Shown piece after piece: positions 1 to 9,987 of a stretch of DNA of 64,000 nucleotides. Made by a program: the position numbers and the translations under genes. The notes beneath the pieces are model-generated. The model did no database searches. It was not told where the DNA came from and saw only the letters and a program-made list of their open reading frames with translations. Location of the stretch: positions 79,676,654 to 79,740,653 of the forward strand of contig NC_090745.1 of assembly GCF_036898095.1 (NCBI RefSeq), written 5' to 3'. Source of the stretch: Palaemon carinicauda (Eukaryota; Arthropoda; Malacostraca; Decapoda; Palaemonidae). How positions within the stretch are numbered: the first letter of the stretch is position 1; every line of letters begins with the position of its first letter.

Positions 1-397
1 GCCGGCACACATCCCCCTATACTGTACTAGTATTCTTCAGTATAACATATACAGTAAGATGAAAACTATGGTAAGAGTTTTGGTACAGCACTGTATCTTC
101 TAACACTATTGTGTTTTCTTGCACATCCCTTTGCTGTTGCCCTCAGATAGGAAGCTGAGTTCTTTCCTGTCTATTATCCAGGATTTTAAAATCATTGCTT
201 AGGTGTGAGCTCCACCTGTTTCCTCTGGAAACCTTGCATTGGTTACTCTAGAAGAGATAAACCATTTTGATTTTATTATCTGGAAGGCTGCAACAATGGG
301 TTGTGAGGGAAACACAAGTGTGTGTCTTTCCTTTCTGAATTGTTATGCTATACTATGCATATCCAGTGATACATAGTTCACTTGATACTCATGGAAA

Positions 398-548
398 TTT
401 CTTCTCTTTACAGAAGGACACTCCGAAGTGGGGAAGTGCTTTCTGCAATGTCAGCAGCAAGAACCTCTGCGGACATGAGTTTTGTAGGAGACACGCAGCA
501 TACGCTGTCTCCAAGGATGATCTCCGGTATTGGGACCCTCAGGTAAGT
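398..548 (+). promoter_or_regulatory. Splice-acceptor-like site and 129-nt exon-like module, copy 1
   Basis: A pyrimidine tract ending in CTTTACAG (to 413) precedes the conserved start of the gag reading frame. At 543 a perfect donor-like sequence, CAG|GTAAGTA, occurs. The interval 414-542 is 129 nt, a whole number of codons, and encodes the Cys/His cluster of gag. The same acceptor and the same 129-nt spacing are present in copy 2. Splicing is inferred; the motifs and spacing are seen. An inverted repeat lies upstream at 200-218. Confidence 0.5.
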
Positions 549-2369
549 ACTGTGTGCACTAACCTGATTACTGAGACCTTTAATTCCCCTAGGACAGAGG
601 AATCAAGGGATATAGCTAGGAAGAAGCTTCGTACCTGGGTAAGGGGCTTCCAAAAGAACACTTCTGGCCCTTATCTTCCAAGTGAGAAGATGAGGGCGTA
701 TCTTTTCCCTAAGGCATCAGCTGATGCAGTGATTCCCCAGCCTCAAGAGGAGATCCCCTAAGTTCAGATCCAGGTGGATGCTGAAGTCGCGGTCGCGATG
801 CAAGACATCAAGTTAGATGACAGGATGTCTGATGTGGACGGGTGTCAGGAGGAAGACCTCCTGGCAGAAGCTCAGGATGAAGTTCAAGCCCCAGACGTTG
901 TAGAGGTAGACGTCGACGAGGTGTCAGCTACTCCGGTTCAGATTCCGGAGCCTATTCCCTCTACATCGGCCGGTCTCTCAGTAGAGCTGGGACAGGCCCT
1001 CTCTTCTATTGTTGGAATGATCCAACAAATGCAGAAGGAGAATCAGGAGAAGGCGGCTGCAATGGAACTGCGTATGCAGTGCCTTGCAGAATCACATGGG
1101 CCCCAGAAAAAGCTCAATGTGAAAGACCTTCCCTTGTGCTCAGATGCTAACCCATGGAGGTATGCTGAGCACATGCCGATGACGACTGGAAAGATCGTCA
1201 TCTCGGATAAGCTGGGCTCAGTTCCCCTGGAGGAGGTGGAATTCTGGCCCAGCAAGGCATCATATCCGGACTGTTATGTCCGGCTGAGGAAGGAACCAGC
1301 TTCAAAGGAGGAGACAGAGCCGAAGGAGGTCATAGTGATGGACCATGCTAAGGCTCAAGCTCTACTTTCATCCTCGATGAAAGAGAGGGGCTTCTCTAAC
1401 TCAAAGGTAGCCGCATTGAATAGGAAGCTCCCTTCCTTTGTGTCCTCGCCTACTAGAGCCTTCCCCTTTTTACAGAAAGGGTTTCTGGCTGTACTAAAAG
1501 CAGTCGAGGCTGGCAAGTCTTGCCTCTCCCTAGAGGAGTGTAAACCCTTGTCGCTGGCCCTGCCTATGGACCACAAAGACTGGAAGGACGTCCATCTTAC
1601 GTTCTCAGTTGGAAAGTTGGAAGCTGATATTGCCGGACGTCAGTTCGGCAAGGACCTCCCTAAGCTGTCTGACTTTCTTTTGCGAAGTGAGTTCGATACA
1701 TAAGAAAGACTGACTGCCTCAATGTCTCTTCAGACTACTCTCGAAACGATGGCAAGTGACCCCAAGGTCCATGAAATGTTCATGGTAGTGGCCAAGTCTC
1801 ATCTGGCCACAGTGACGAAGGACCTTTATGGCTTCGTCAAGGCAAGGAGAGCTTGTAGGGAGTTCGTGTTTACCTCGGCTACGGTGAGGCACGACCCAAA
1901 GAAACTAATCTCCTCCAACATTTGGGGAAAAGACCTTTTCCCTACCGACTTGGTCAAAGAAGTTGTTGATAAGGCCGCCTTGGAGAATAGAAAACTTCTC
2001 CAGAAGTGGGGCCTGGCTATCAAAAGAAAGTCTTCCCCGGATAAGGGTCCTCAACCAAAGAGGAAGACTATGAGGACTAGGCTACCGTCTCGGCCAGCCA
2101 AGCCTCTTAGACAGCAACAGCAACTGCAATTGCCATTGCCCCCAGTGCCCCAGATCGTGGCACAAACCCCGACCACTTTTCAGTGGGTACCCCAGGCCGT
2201 GTCGACACAGTCCACGGCATTTACCCAAGCGTTCGAAGGGCAGTCTACTTCCTTTCGAGCAAAGTCTAGAGGAACAGCCAGAGGCTCGTCTAGACGCCCC
2301 TCAAGGGGAAGGGGATTCAGGGGTGGTCGTGGTCAGGAAGGCAAGACCTCAGCACGGCAGTCCAAGTGA
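414..2369 (+). pseudogene. DIRS copy 1 gag-like ORF, broken by two in-frame stops
   Basis: This is the counterpart of the gag ORFs of copies 2 and 3. It begins with a Cys/His-rich segment (SAFCNV, CGHEFCRRH), followed by WVRGFQKN, an acidic linker, the conserved block around NPWRYAEHMPM, the block around RRACREFVF, and an Arg/Gly-rich basic tail likely to bind nucleic acid. All parts are in one frame. Stops at 759-761 and 1701-1703 replace sense codons that copy 2 keeps, so this copy cannot make full-length protein. An ATG at 345 lies in frame upstream but inside the presumed intron. DIRS gag proteins are poorly characterised; a capsid or RNA-binding role is inferred from position. Confidence 0.85.
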
Positions 2370-4091
2370 GGTGATACCGGTAGGAGGGAGACTTCTGAAA
2401 TTTCGGGATCGGTGGACCTTCGATCCCTGGGCCCACAGCCTACTCAAGAATGGACTGGGCGGGAGGTGGTACAGCACTCCACCCCCCTGCCTTTGGTTTT
2501 TCCAACACTCCACCCCCGTTATGGAGGAGTATGTTCAAGAACTGTTGGAGAAAATAGGTGATCCGAAGGGTGAAGCCCATCAATTTCTAAGGGAGGCTGT
2601 TTTGTGTTCCCAAGAAAGACTCGGAAAAGCTCAGAGTCATTCTGGACTTGTTGCCACTCAACAAGTTCATAGTGAATTGCAAATTCAAAATGCTAACACT
2701 GCAACACATAAGGACCTTACTGCCCAAGAGGGCATATTCCGTCTCTATAGACTTGTCAGACGCCTATTGGCACATTCCAATTAGCCATCGACTCTCCCCC
2801 TACCTAGGGTTCAGGCTACAACGAAGACTATATGCCTTCGGAGCCATGCCATTCGGGCTAAACATAGCCCCAAGGATTTTTACGAAGCTTGCGAGCGTAG
2901 CTCTCAAACAATTACGCCTAAAGGGAATTCAGGTAGTAGCCTACCTGGACGACTGGTTGGTGTGGGCAGTATCCGAGACAGAATGCTTGCAAGCTTCCAG
3001 TCAAGTGATCCAGTTCCTAGAGTACCTAGGCTTCAAGATCAACAGAAAAAGTCTCGACTTTCTCCATCTCAAAAGTTCCAGTGGCTGGGAATCCACTGGG
3101 ACGTTTTGTCACACCGTTTCTCCACCCCGGCGAAGAAAAGGAAGGAGATAGCGGGTTCTGTCAAGAGACTTCTAGATTCCGAAAGGATATCAAGACACGA
3201 GCAGGAGAGGGTACTGCGCTCTCTCCAGTTTGCTTCGGTGACAGACCCAGTGCTAAGAGCACAGCTAAAGGATGCAATCGGAGTTTGGAGAAGTTATGCA
3301 TCAAACGCGCGAAGAGATCTGAGAAGACCAGCCGCTTCGGCTAAGTACTCTTCTCAGGCCTTGGTCCCAAGCCAGACATCTAAAGAAGTCGGTTCTTCTT
3401 CAGCCACCTCCCCCGTCAGTGTCGATTCACTCAGACGCCTCGAAGGAGGGATGGGGAGGTCACTCTCATCGGAAAAAAGTCCAGGGGACTTGGTCCAAGC
3501 TATTCAAGACCTTTCACATAAAACTTTCTAGAAGCTAGGGCAGTGCTCCTTACCTTAAAGAAAGTCTCCCCGCGTCACTCGATCCACATAAGGTTGGTGA
3601 TAGACAGCGAGGTAGTTGTGAGATACTTGAATCGACAAGGATCGAGGTCACCACCTCTCAACCAGGTGATGTTGGCCGTCTTCCGATTGGCGGAAAAGAA
3701 GAAGTGGTACCTGTCGGCAGTTCACCTTCAAGGAGTCCGCAATGTGACAGCGGACGCTCTATCCAGGTTCACACCGATAGAGTCGGAATGGTCCTTAGAC
3801 GCAGGATCATTCTCCTTCATTCTGAATCAGTCCCAGAACTGCAGATAGACCTCTTTGCGACGAAAGACAACAAGAAGTTGCCCCTGTACGTGCCCCGTAC
3901 GAGGACCCCTTAGCGGAAGCAGTGGATGCGATGTCCCTCGACTGGAACAGATGGTCCAAGATTTATCTGTTCCCTCCTCACAACCTTCTGTTGAGGGTCC
4001 TCAACAAACTGAGATCCTTCAAGGGGTAGCAGCAATAGTGGCCCACAAGTGGCCGAACAGCGTGTGGTTCCTCCTGGCATTGGAACTGTAG
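2323..4091 (+). pseudogene. DIRS copy 1 RT / RNase H / methyltransferase-like ORF, frameshifted
   Basis: Homologous to the RT/RNase H ORF of copy 2 but scattered over three frames. The RT N-terminal region (DRWTFDPWAHS) reads to about 2553, where one extra base (GAGAAAATAGG against GAGAAAAAGG in copy 2) shifts the frame. The RT core follows with SIDLSDAYW and YLDDW. A one-base loss near 3050 shifts it again, and the RNase H end (NVTADALSR) lies in the third frame at 3543-3848. The downstream DLFAT region continues to about 4090. The order and motifs identify it; the shifts make it nonfunctional. Confidence 0.85.
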
Positions 4092-4099
4092 CTGAAGTT

Positions 4100-5167
4100 T
4101 ATACCACTACCATATCCAGTTCTGACCCAGCGAGTCCAGAAGTCAACTGTCTGCGCTTCATTACAGAAAACCCGGACCCTGCAGCTCATGATTTTCTCTC
4201 CCTAGCGGTGAGAAAGCGTTTCGGGATTTCGAAAGCCAGTATAGACTTCCTTGAGGAATATAAGTGCAAATCTACTAGAAGGCAATATGAGTCATCTTGG
4301 AGAAAATGGGTGGCCTTTTGTCAAGGCGAAGAATCCGCAGGAGATCTTGACAGACTTCTGCTTATCTTTCTTCTCCACCTCCATGGTCAAGGATTGGCAG
4401 CGAACACGATTTCAGCGTGTAAGTCTGCTTTGACAAGACCCATTCTATATGCCTTCCAGGTCGACCTAGGTAACGAGATCTTTAATAAAGTCCCGAAAGC
4501 CTGTGCTAGGCTCAGACCTTCAGCACCTCCAAAGCCCATTTCATGGTCTTTAGACAAGTTCTTCATTTCGCTTCTCTGTTGAGCAATGAAGAGTGTGCGT
4601 TAAAGGATTTGACACAAAAAGTTATTTTCCTATTTTGCACTCGCGTCCGGGGCCAGGGTTAGTGAGATTGTAGCCTCTCGAGAGAGGCAGGTCGTGTTCA
4701 GTTCCTGGATGGGGGAGAACTGAACCTGTTTCCGGATCCTACGTTTCTCGCCAAGAATGAGTTACCCACCAACAGGTGGGGTCCCTGGAGAATCTGCCCT
4801 CTGAAAGAAGATGCATCTCTATGTCCAGTAGAATGCCTAAAGGTCTATCTTCATAGAACTTCAGACTTCAAGGGTGGTGAACTATTCAGGGGAGAAACAT
4901 CAGGCTCAAATTTATCTCTGAATCAACTCAGAGCGAAAATCACATATTTTATTCGCAGAGCGGATCCTGACAATACACCCGCAGGTCACGATCCGAGGAA
5001 AGTTGCCTCATCCTTAAATTTCTTTAATTGTAGGGATTTTGAACATCTCCGTTCATACACTGCCTGGAAGTCTTCCAGAGTGTTCTTTCGCCACTATGCG
5101 AAGCAAGTAGAGGAACTAAAAGAGATCTGTGGTAGCAGTGGGTCGCGGTGTTAACCCTACTGTTTAA
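4100..5167 (+). pseudogene. DIRS copy 1 tyrosine recombinase, broken
   Basis: Remnant of the recombinase that would insert the circular DIRS DNA. The N-terminal core-binding part (FLEEYKCKSTRRQYES, then LAANTISACKSALTR) is readable at 4141-4560. Frameshifts near 4320 and 4545 and small changes around 4640-4680 break the catalytic half. Remnants of the HDPRK box (about 4990-5005) and the final tyrosine region (FFRHYAKQV, about 5086-5110) remain, ending at a TAA equivalent to that of copy 2. Confidence 0.85.
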
Positions 5168-5490
5168 CTCTGCGAGGAACAGTGGTCTTAATTGGGACGA
5201 TTAATTCCAGGGTGAGTGTGTAGTTACATACTGTACTACAAACTAAGTGAGGGCACTGTGTTGCCCATCCAGACTGTTCCATTTCCGAAGGTGAACCTAG
5301 CATAAGTGCAGACATGTGTGCCGAGCGTTTCTAACGCTAATGTCATTGATTTGTAATACAGGCTTTTATGACTTTGATACCTTGGTATCTTAAAAGTGGC
5401 ATCTAATGTTTTTTCTTTCAGACAAACAAGCTCTGTTTACTATCATACTTATGCTTAAAGTTTTGGGTTATCCTCTTCTTATGTATATAT
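5168..5490 (+). other. DIRS copy 1 3' noncoding region, upstream part
   Basis: Aligns by eye with 12790-13100 of copy 2: the same opening after the recombinase stop, the same GTGTGCCGAGCGTT block and the same TTTGATACCTTGGTAT block. There is no ORF of note. It ends in ATGTATATATA, where copy 2 is inserted. Confidence 0.75.
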
Positions 5491-5843
5491 ATTTTTGGGC
5501 TCAAGCCATGTCGTCCTGATGGAAGTTCCTTAAAGGCAGCTTCCTAGGGTATATTACAACTACGGCGATATTCCCAGAGAATTTACCTTCAGGTACCCAG
5601 AATTCTAACTCCTGGAGCGAGTATCCCTAAAAAAGACCTTAGGGATATCGTAAATATCAGTGGACGTATTCTTGACACGCCTCATAGCAATCTATACCCC
5701 GAATAGAGTTAACACTTCGTAGGGGTCAAATGGCAAGAAAACGAAAACGATAAGAAAGGGGGGAGCCGTTCGTAAGGCATCTCTCCTCCCCGTTTCGAAA
5801 GCGTGCCCTGCGCCGCTCGCGGCGCCATCTGTATTCCTTTTTG
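5491..5843 (+). repeat. DIRS copy 2 left inverted terminal repeat
   Basis: Starts TTTTTGGGCTCAAGCCATG and runs to the GGCGCCATCTGTATTCC block. Its reverse complement is found at 13917-14294 with few differences. The outermost tip (TTTTTGGGCTCAAGCC) differs from the outermost tip of the right repeat, which is the asymmetry known for DIRS-1 ends. Confidence 0.9.
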
Positions 5844-8011
5844 CGTAGCTCTACGACTCGGTGTTTTTTCCCTGTATTTCTACCCAATCTTGGAATTTCT
5901 CGTGTGATAATGCTTTCTCCAACTTCTTCTGCCTCGGATAAGTTGAGTACTATTTCTTTTATGTATAAATGTAGGCTCTTGGTTAAAATTAAAGTAATTA
6001 AAAGAGTTATCTTTGATACAAGAGCTGTTGCCTGCTGGAGGCATCATGGATGCTGTCGCTCGCTAGAATAGGATTTATTTGTTAGCAAGAGCGACGTTCC
6101 CAGCCCCTTTGCGCTTAAATATTAGCTACTTAGCTTATTTAGGAATTCTGTTATGATGCGATAGTAGTGTGCCTGGCGAAGTTTTGCCTAGGCTGCCAAC
6201 ACTAGTCTTCGTAGGCTAGCTGTTGGCCTATGTACTTCCTGCATGATAATTAGTCTTCAAAGTGTGATTTTTATTGCTTTAAGCGTTATGCAACGTTATA
6301 CATATAAGCCCTTTTCGAGTACCTTCCAAGATAGTATTGGTGTGAGTTTCGGTGAATTAGGTAATCGATTCTCTTAGTGCCTAGGCTAGGTTGTCTTAGG
6401 TCATTATAATATTATCTGTTTCCACGTTTGCTCCCTTCTCTTCGGGGAAGGGGCAAACCCTTTCCCTCTGTTTAAGCCTTAGGCTTAACTCTAGTGGTTT
6501 GTTTGAATTAATTTTCAAATATATCTATGCTGGAGTAGTACTGTACCTTCCCGTTCCAACTGAATTGGTTCAGAGGGGGACAGTACAACAGTGTTTAGTC
6601 TGAGTCCGGGTTGGTCTGGCATGGGGCAGAGTCTCCCTTGCTGACTGACACGGGCATAAGGGGTTTATCCCCCGTGGTCCACCTTGTTGGGTTCCAGTAG
6701 TGATCCCTTCGCTCGGTGACCCCTCAGACTTGTCCTCTTGCCGTTCCGGATTCGGGATATGTTCCCTTTTTTGGAATAGCAATTCCTTCCTTGCCGTGGT
6801 TTTAGGGAGGCAGCCAGTAGTGCCGGCCTCCCCCTCGGGTTTTTCTCTGGCTGAGATGAGCTGCCTTAGTTGGGAATGACCCTTAACCAAGGCAAGGTTG
6901 GATAGGACCCTCTGTCCTTCCCTTCTATTTTCCGTTCCTTTGTGTCAGTCGTCCGCATCCGTACCTAGCCTAGGTTAGGATGGGGAACTGACGTGGTCCC
7001 CTGTCGGCCGGCAGAGTGTGTCGACCGGCAGAGACCCTTCCTTCAAGTGCTGCCCGGTCCTTTCTTGGTCCCTCCATCGCTGCTGTCTGTAGATTCAGTA
7101 AGCAGCGGTTAGGAAGCCTGACTTAGTGTCTCCCCTTCCTTTCGGCACTCTTTCGGGTGCCGGGCACAGAGGCTCATAGCCTCTTAGCCCGGCACTCATT
7201 CTGTTATCTTCGTATGTGTTGTCCTTGCCGTCTGCCGGCCTACAGGCCGGCCGTCGGTGGGGGAGGTGTTCTCCAGTTATCTTGCTGTCGGTCGGCAATG
7301 GTTATATACCTTTGCCGGCCGGTCTCTTGCTCATCTGCCGGCCACTATAAGTGGGGCCGGCAGCCGAGCGCTGCCTGGTGTAGAGGCCAGCCGGCAGGGT
7401 TTGCTTACTGCTGCCGGCCGGCCTGCTACACTGCCCGGTTAGCCGGCCACTAAGAATGATGGCCGGCAACGCAGTGCAAACCGGGTGGCTGCGGACCGGC
7501 AACCACTGCCGGCCGGTTCAGGCATGGGATCTGGAGTTCTCCCCAATAGGGGTGATTTGATGTTGTGTACTTGAGATCTACCTTTCGAAAAACGGGGGGG
7601 GGGGGTGCTGACCGGCAATAGCCGGCCGGCACACCACCCTCAGGTACTGTATCAGTCCTTTCTTTGGTGGTGTATTCAACCAAGGGAGTCCATGATATAG
7701 TAGGTTACAACACTGTCTTTTCTATCTTACTTGTGTTACTTGTGCAATCACTTGGTGTCGCCTTACAAGGATAAAAGAGAATTCTTTTCATCCCTGGCCG
7801 GAATGGTAAAATTTTACCTTAGGTGTGAGCTACACCTAATTTCCTTTGGAAATATGCTCTCTGGTTATTCTAGTAAAGACTAACTATGTGACTTTGGCTG
7901 ATGGGCTTCCACAGGTGTTTGTGTGGGTTTCACAAGTAGGTGTCTTTCCCTTATTCTTGGTGAATACTCATTTTTTACATGTGAATTGAAATTCACTTGG
8001 TATTCATGGAA
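5844..8011 (+). other. DIRS copy 2 long 5' leader
   Basis: About 2.2 kb between the left terminal repeat and gag with no convincing coding sequence; the short ORFs here are not shared between copies. It contains a GCCGGC-rich block (7005-7640), a G10 run near 7592, and a perfect inverted repeat, TAGGTGT-GAGCT-ACACCTA, at 7820-7838. The homologous leaders of copies 3 and 4 have the same organisation. It probably holds the promoter and an intron, inferred from the acceptor at 8028. Confidence 0.7.
7005..7640 (+). repeat. GCCGGC-rich block in DIRS copy 2 leader
   Basis: Dozens of CCGGC/GCCGG words, often as GCCGGCCGGC or CTGCCGGC, in irregular spacing. Similar blocks occupy the same leader position in copy 3 (20580-20895) and copy 4 (61385-61745), and the tail of one opens the window. 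GC content is far above the rest of the window. Confidence 0.8.
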
Positions 8012-8163
8012 ATTTTCTTCTTTTACAGGAGGAGCATCCGAAGTGTGATAGTGTCTTCTGCAATGTCCGCAGTAAGAACTTTTGCGGACATGTCTCGTGT
8101 AGGAGGCATGCGGCTTGCGCAGCCTCCAATGATGACCATCGTTACTGGGATCCGCAGGTATGT
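8012..8163 (+). promoter_or_regulatory. Splice-acceptor-like site and 129-nt exon-like module, copy 2
   Basis: TTTTCTTCTTTTACAG ends at 8028 and is followed directly by the conserved gag frame (GAG GAG CAT). The frame has a TGA at 7987-7989 upstream and no ATG until 8305, so the conserved Cys/His codons at 8029-8304 need an upstream start reached by splicing. A donor-like CAG|GTATGTG occurs at 8158, giving a 129-nt, in-phase interval. Copy 1 has the same pair. Both motifs are seen; their use is inferred. Confidence 0.55.
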
Positions 8164-9987
8164 GCTGTATGTACTAACCTGCTATCAGAGGCTTTTGAAT
8201 CCCCTAGGTCAGCGGAGTCAAGAGATGCAGCGAGGGAGAAGCTTCGCTTATGGGTAAGGGGTTTTCAGAAAAACACCACTGGACCTTATCTTCCTAATGA
8301 GAAGATGAGGGCATACCTTTTTCCCAAGGCTTCCACTGATGCTGTTGTTCCCCAGCCTCGGCCGGAGATCCCTCTCGTCCAGATCCCAGTGGAGGAGGAT
8401 GTTGCTGATGCCATGCAGGACATCCAGTTGGATGACAAGATGTCTGACTTGTCCGATCGTGCGGAACAGGATCTCCTCGCAGAAGGCGAGGAGGAGGATC
8501 GAGATCCTATTGCCGTGGAGGAAGAGATTCCCGTATCTTCAGACGTGCCGGTTCAGGTCCCTGAACCTATCCCCTCTACCTCGTCCGCTCTTCCAGCAGA
8601 GCTAGGACAGGCTCTCTCTTCCATCGTTGGTATGATCCAACAGATGCAGAGGGAGAATAATCAGAAGGCCGCTACTTTGGAGCTCCAGATGCAGAAGATC
8701 ACAGCATCACGTGGACCTCCAAAGAAGCTCAACGTGAAGGACCTTCCTCTGTGCTCGGATGCCAACCCGTGGAGATATGCCGAGCACATGCCGATGACGA
8801 TTGGGAAGATCGTCATGTCAGAGAAACTGGGCTCAGTTCCCCTTGAGGAGGTGGAATTCTGGCCCAGTAGAGGGGCCTACCCGGACTGTTATGTCCGTTT
8901 GAAGAAGGAGCCGGCCTCGAAGGAGGAGACGGAACCAAAGGAGGTGATTATCCTGGATCACTCCAAGGCTCAAGCCACTCTAACAGCTGCATTGAAGGAG
9001 AGGGGGTTCTCAAACTCTAAAGTTGCCGCTTTGAGTAAGAAGCACCCCTCCTTTGTATCCTCCCCGGCTAGGGCCTTCCCCTTTATGCAGAAGGGGTTCG
9101 CGGCCGTCTTGAAGGCGGTTGAAGCTGGCAAACCGTGTCCATCTCTGGAGGAATGCAAACCTCTGTCGTTGGCCTTGCCGCTGGACAATAAGGACTGGAA
9201 GGAGGTGCACCTCACTTTCTCGGTTGGGAAGTTGGACGCCGACATTGCAGGTCAGCAGTTCGGCGAAAACCTTCCCAAGTTGTCTGAATTCCTCCTACGG
9301 AGGGAATTGGACACAAAGGAGCGCCTGGCAGCCTCGATGTCTCTCCAGACCAACATGGAGACGATGGCTAGCGACCCCAAGATGCCGGAGATGTTCATGG
9401 TAATGGCCAAGATCCATCTGGCCACGGTGACTAAGGACCTCTATTGCTTTGTTAAAGCAAGGAGGGCCTGTAGGGAGTTTGTTTTCGCCTCGGCCACAGT
9501 GAGGCATGAACCCAAGAGGCTCATTTCATCCAGCGTCTGGGGTAAAGATCTCTTTCCCAACAACGTGGTCAAAGAGGTGGTGGACAAGGCAGCCACTGAG
9601 AACCGTAATCTTCTCTTGAAGTGGGGCCTGTCCCTTAAGAGGAAGTCTTCTCCGGATGAGGGCCCTCAGCCGAAAGGAAAGGCGAAGAAATCGAGGTTTT
9701 CCTCCCGCCCAGCCAAGCCTTTCAAACCACAAAGACAGCAGCAGCAGCAGCCAGCTTTGCCTCCGGTACCACAACTGGTAGCCCAGACCCCGACCACCTT
9801 CCAATGGGTACCCCAAGCCATGTCATCAGCTTCCCCGGCATTCAATCCAGTGTTCGAGGGACAATCAACCACGTTTCGTGCAAGGCCCAGAGGGGCAGCC
9901 AGAGGTTCGGCGAGACGCCCCTCTAGGGGACGAGGATTCAGAGGTGGTCGCGGCCAGGGAGGCAAGACTGCAGGGCAGTCAAAGTGA
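8029..9987 (+). CDS. DIRS copy 2 gag-like protein, intact
   Basis: Open from the acceptor-like site at 8028 (652 codons); the first ATG in frame is 8305, which would give 560 residues but lose the conserved Cys/His cluster (FCNV, CGHVSCRRHAAC, CAVC). Later parts are an acidic linker, VKDLPLCSDANPWRYAEH, the RRACREFVF block, a Gln-rich stretch and a basic RPSRGRGFRGGRG tail. It ends at TGA 9985-9987, after which the same frame stays open into the recombinase ORF. The RT ORF overlaps its last 200 bases in the +1 frame. Function is inferred as the structural RNA-binding protein of the element. I recognise no named domain beyond the putative zinc-binding cluster. Confidence 0.85.
   Translation, partial: EEHPKCDSVFCNVRSKNFCGHVSCRRHAACAASNDDHRYWDPQVCAVCTNLLSEAFESPRSAESRDAAREKLRLWVRGFQKNTTGPYLPNEKMRAYLFPKASTDAVVPQPRPEIPLVQIPVEEDVADAMQDIQLDDKMSDLSDRAEQDLLAEGEEEDRDPIAVEEEIPVSSDVPVQVPEPIPSTSSALPAELGQALSSIVGMIQQMQRENNQKAATLELQMQKITASRGPPKKLNVKDLPLCSDANPWRYAEHMPMTIGKIVMSEKLGSVPLEEVEFWPSRGAYPDCYVRLKKEPASKEETEPKEVIILDHSKAQATLTAALKERGFSNSKVAALSKKHPSFVSSPARAFPFMQKGFAAVLKAVEAGKPCPSLEECKPLSLALPLDNKDWKEVHLTFSVGKLDADIAGQQFGENLPKLSEFLLRRELDTKERLAASMSLQTNMETMASDPKMPEMFMVMAKIHLATVTKDLYCFVKARRACREFVFASATVRHEPKRLISSSVWGKDLFPNNVVKEVVDKAATENRNLLLKWGLSLKRKSSPDEGPQPKGKAKKSRFSSRPAKPFKPQRQQQQQPALPPVPQLVAQTPTTFQWVPQAMSSASPAFNPVFEGQSTTFRARPRGAARGSARRPSRGRGFRGGRGQGGKTAGQSK

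Larger units (their letters stand above)
1..5490 (+). mobile_element. DIRS1-like retrotransposon copy 1, 5' segment (left end outside window)
   Basis: This is the main body of an old DIRS1-like element: the tail of the leader, a broken gag, broken RT/RNase H and a broken tyrosine recombinase. The first bases (GCCGGC, then a stretch matching copy 2 near 7621-7655) show that the window opens inside its GCCGGC-rich leader. The segment stops at about 5490, inside the 3' noncoding region, where the left terminal repeat of copy 2 begins. The matching 3' noncoding sequence resumes at about 14330, so copy 2 is inserted into copy 1. Class assignment rests on the protein domains and on the inverted terminal repeat and internal complementary region in the downstream segment. 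Confidence 0.9.

Noticed and set aside
8158..8195. A mini-intron from the donor at 8158 to CTATCAG near 8193, with TACTAAC between
   Set aside because: About 35 nt is too short for metazoan splicing, and the bases encode conserved gag residues in all copies.
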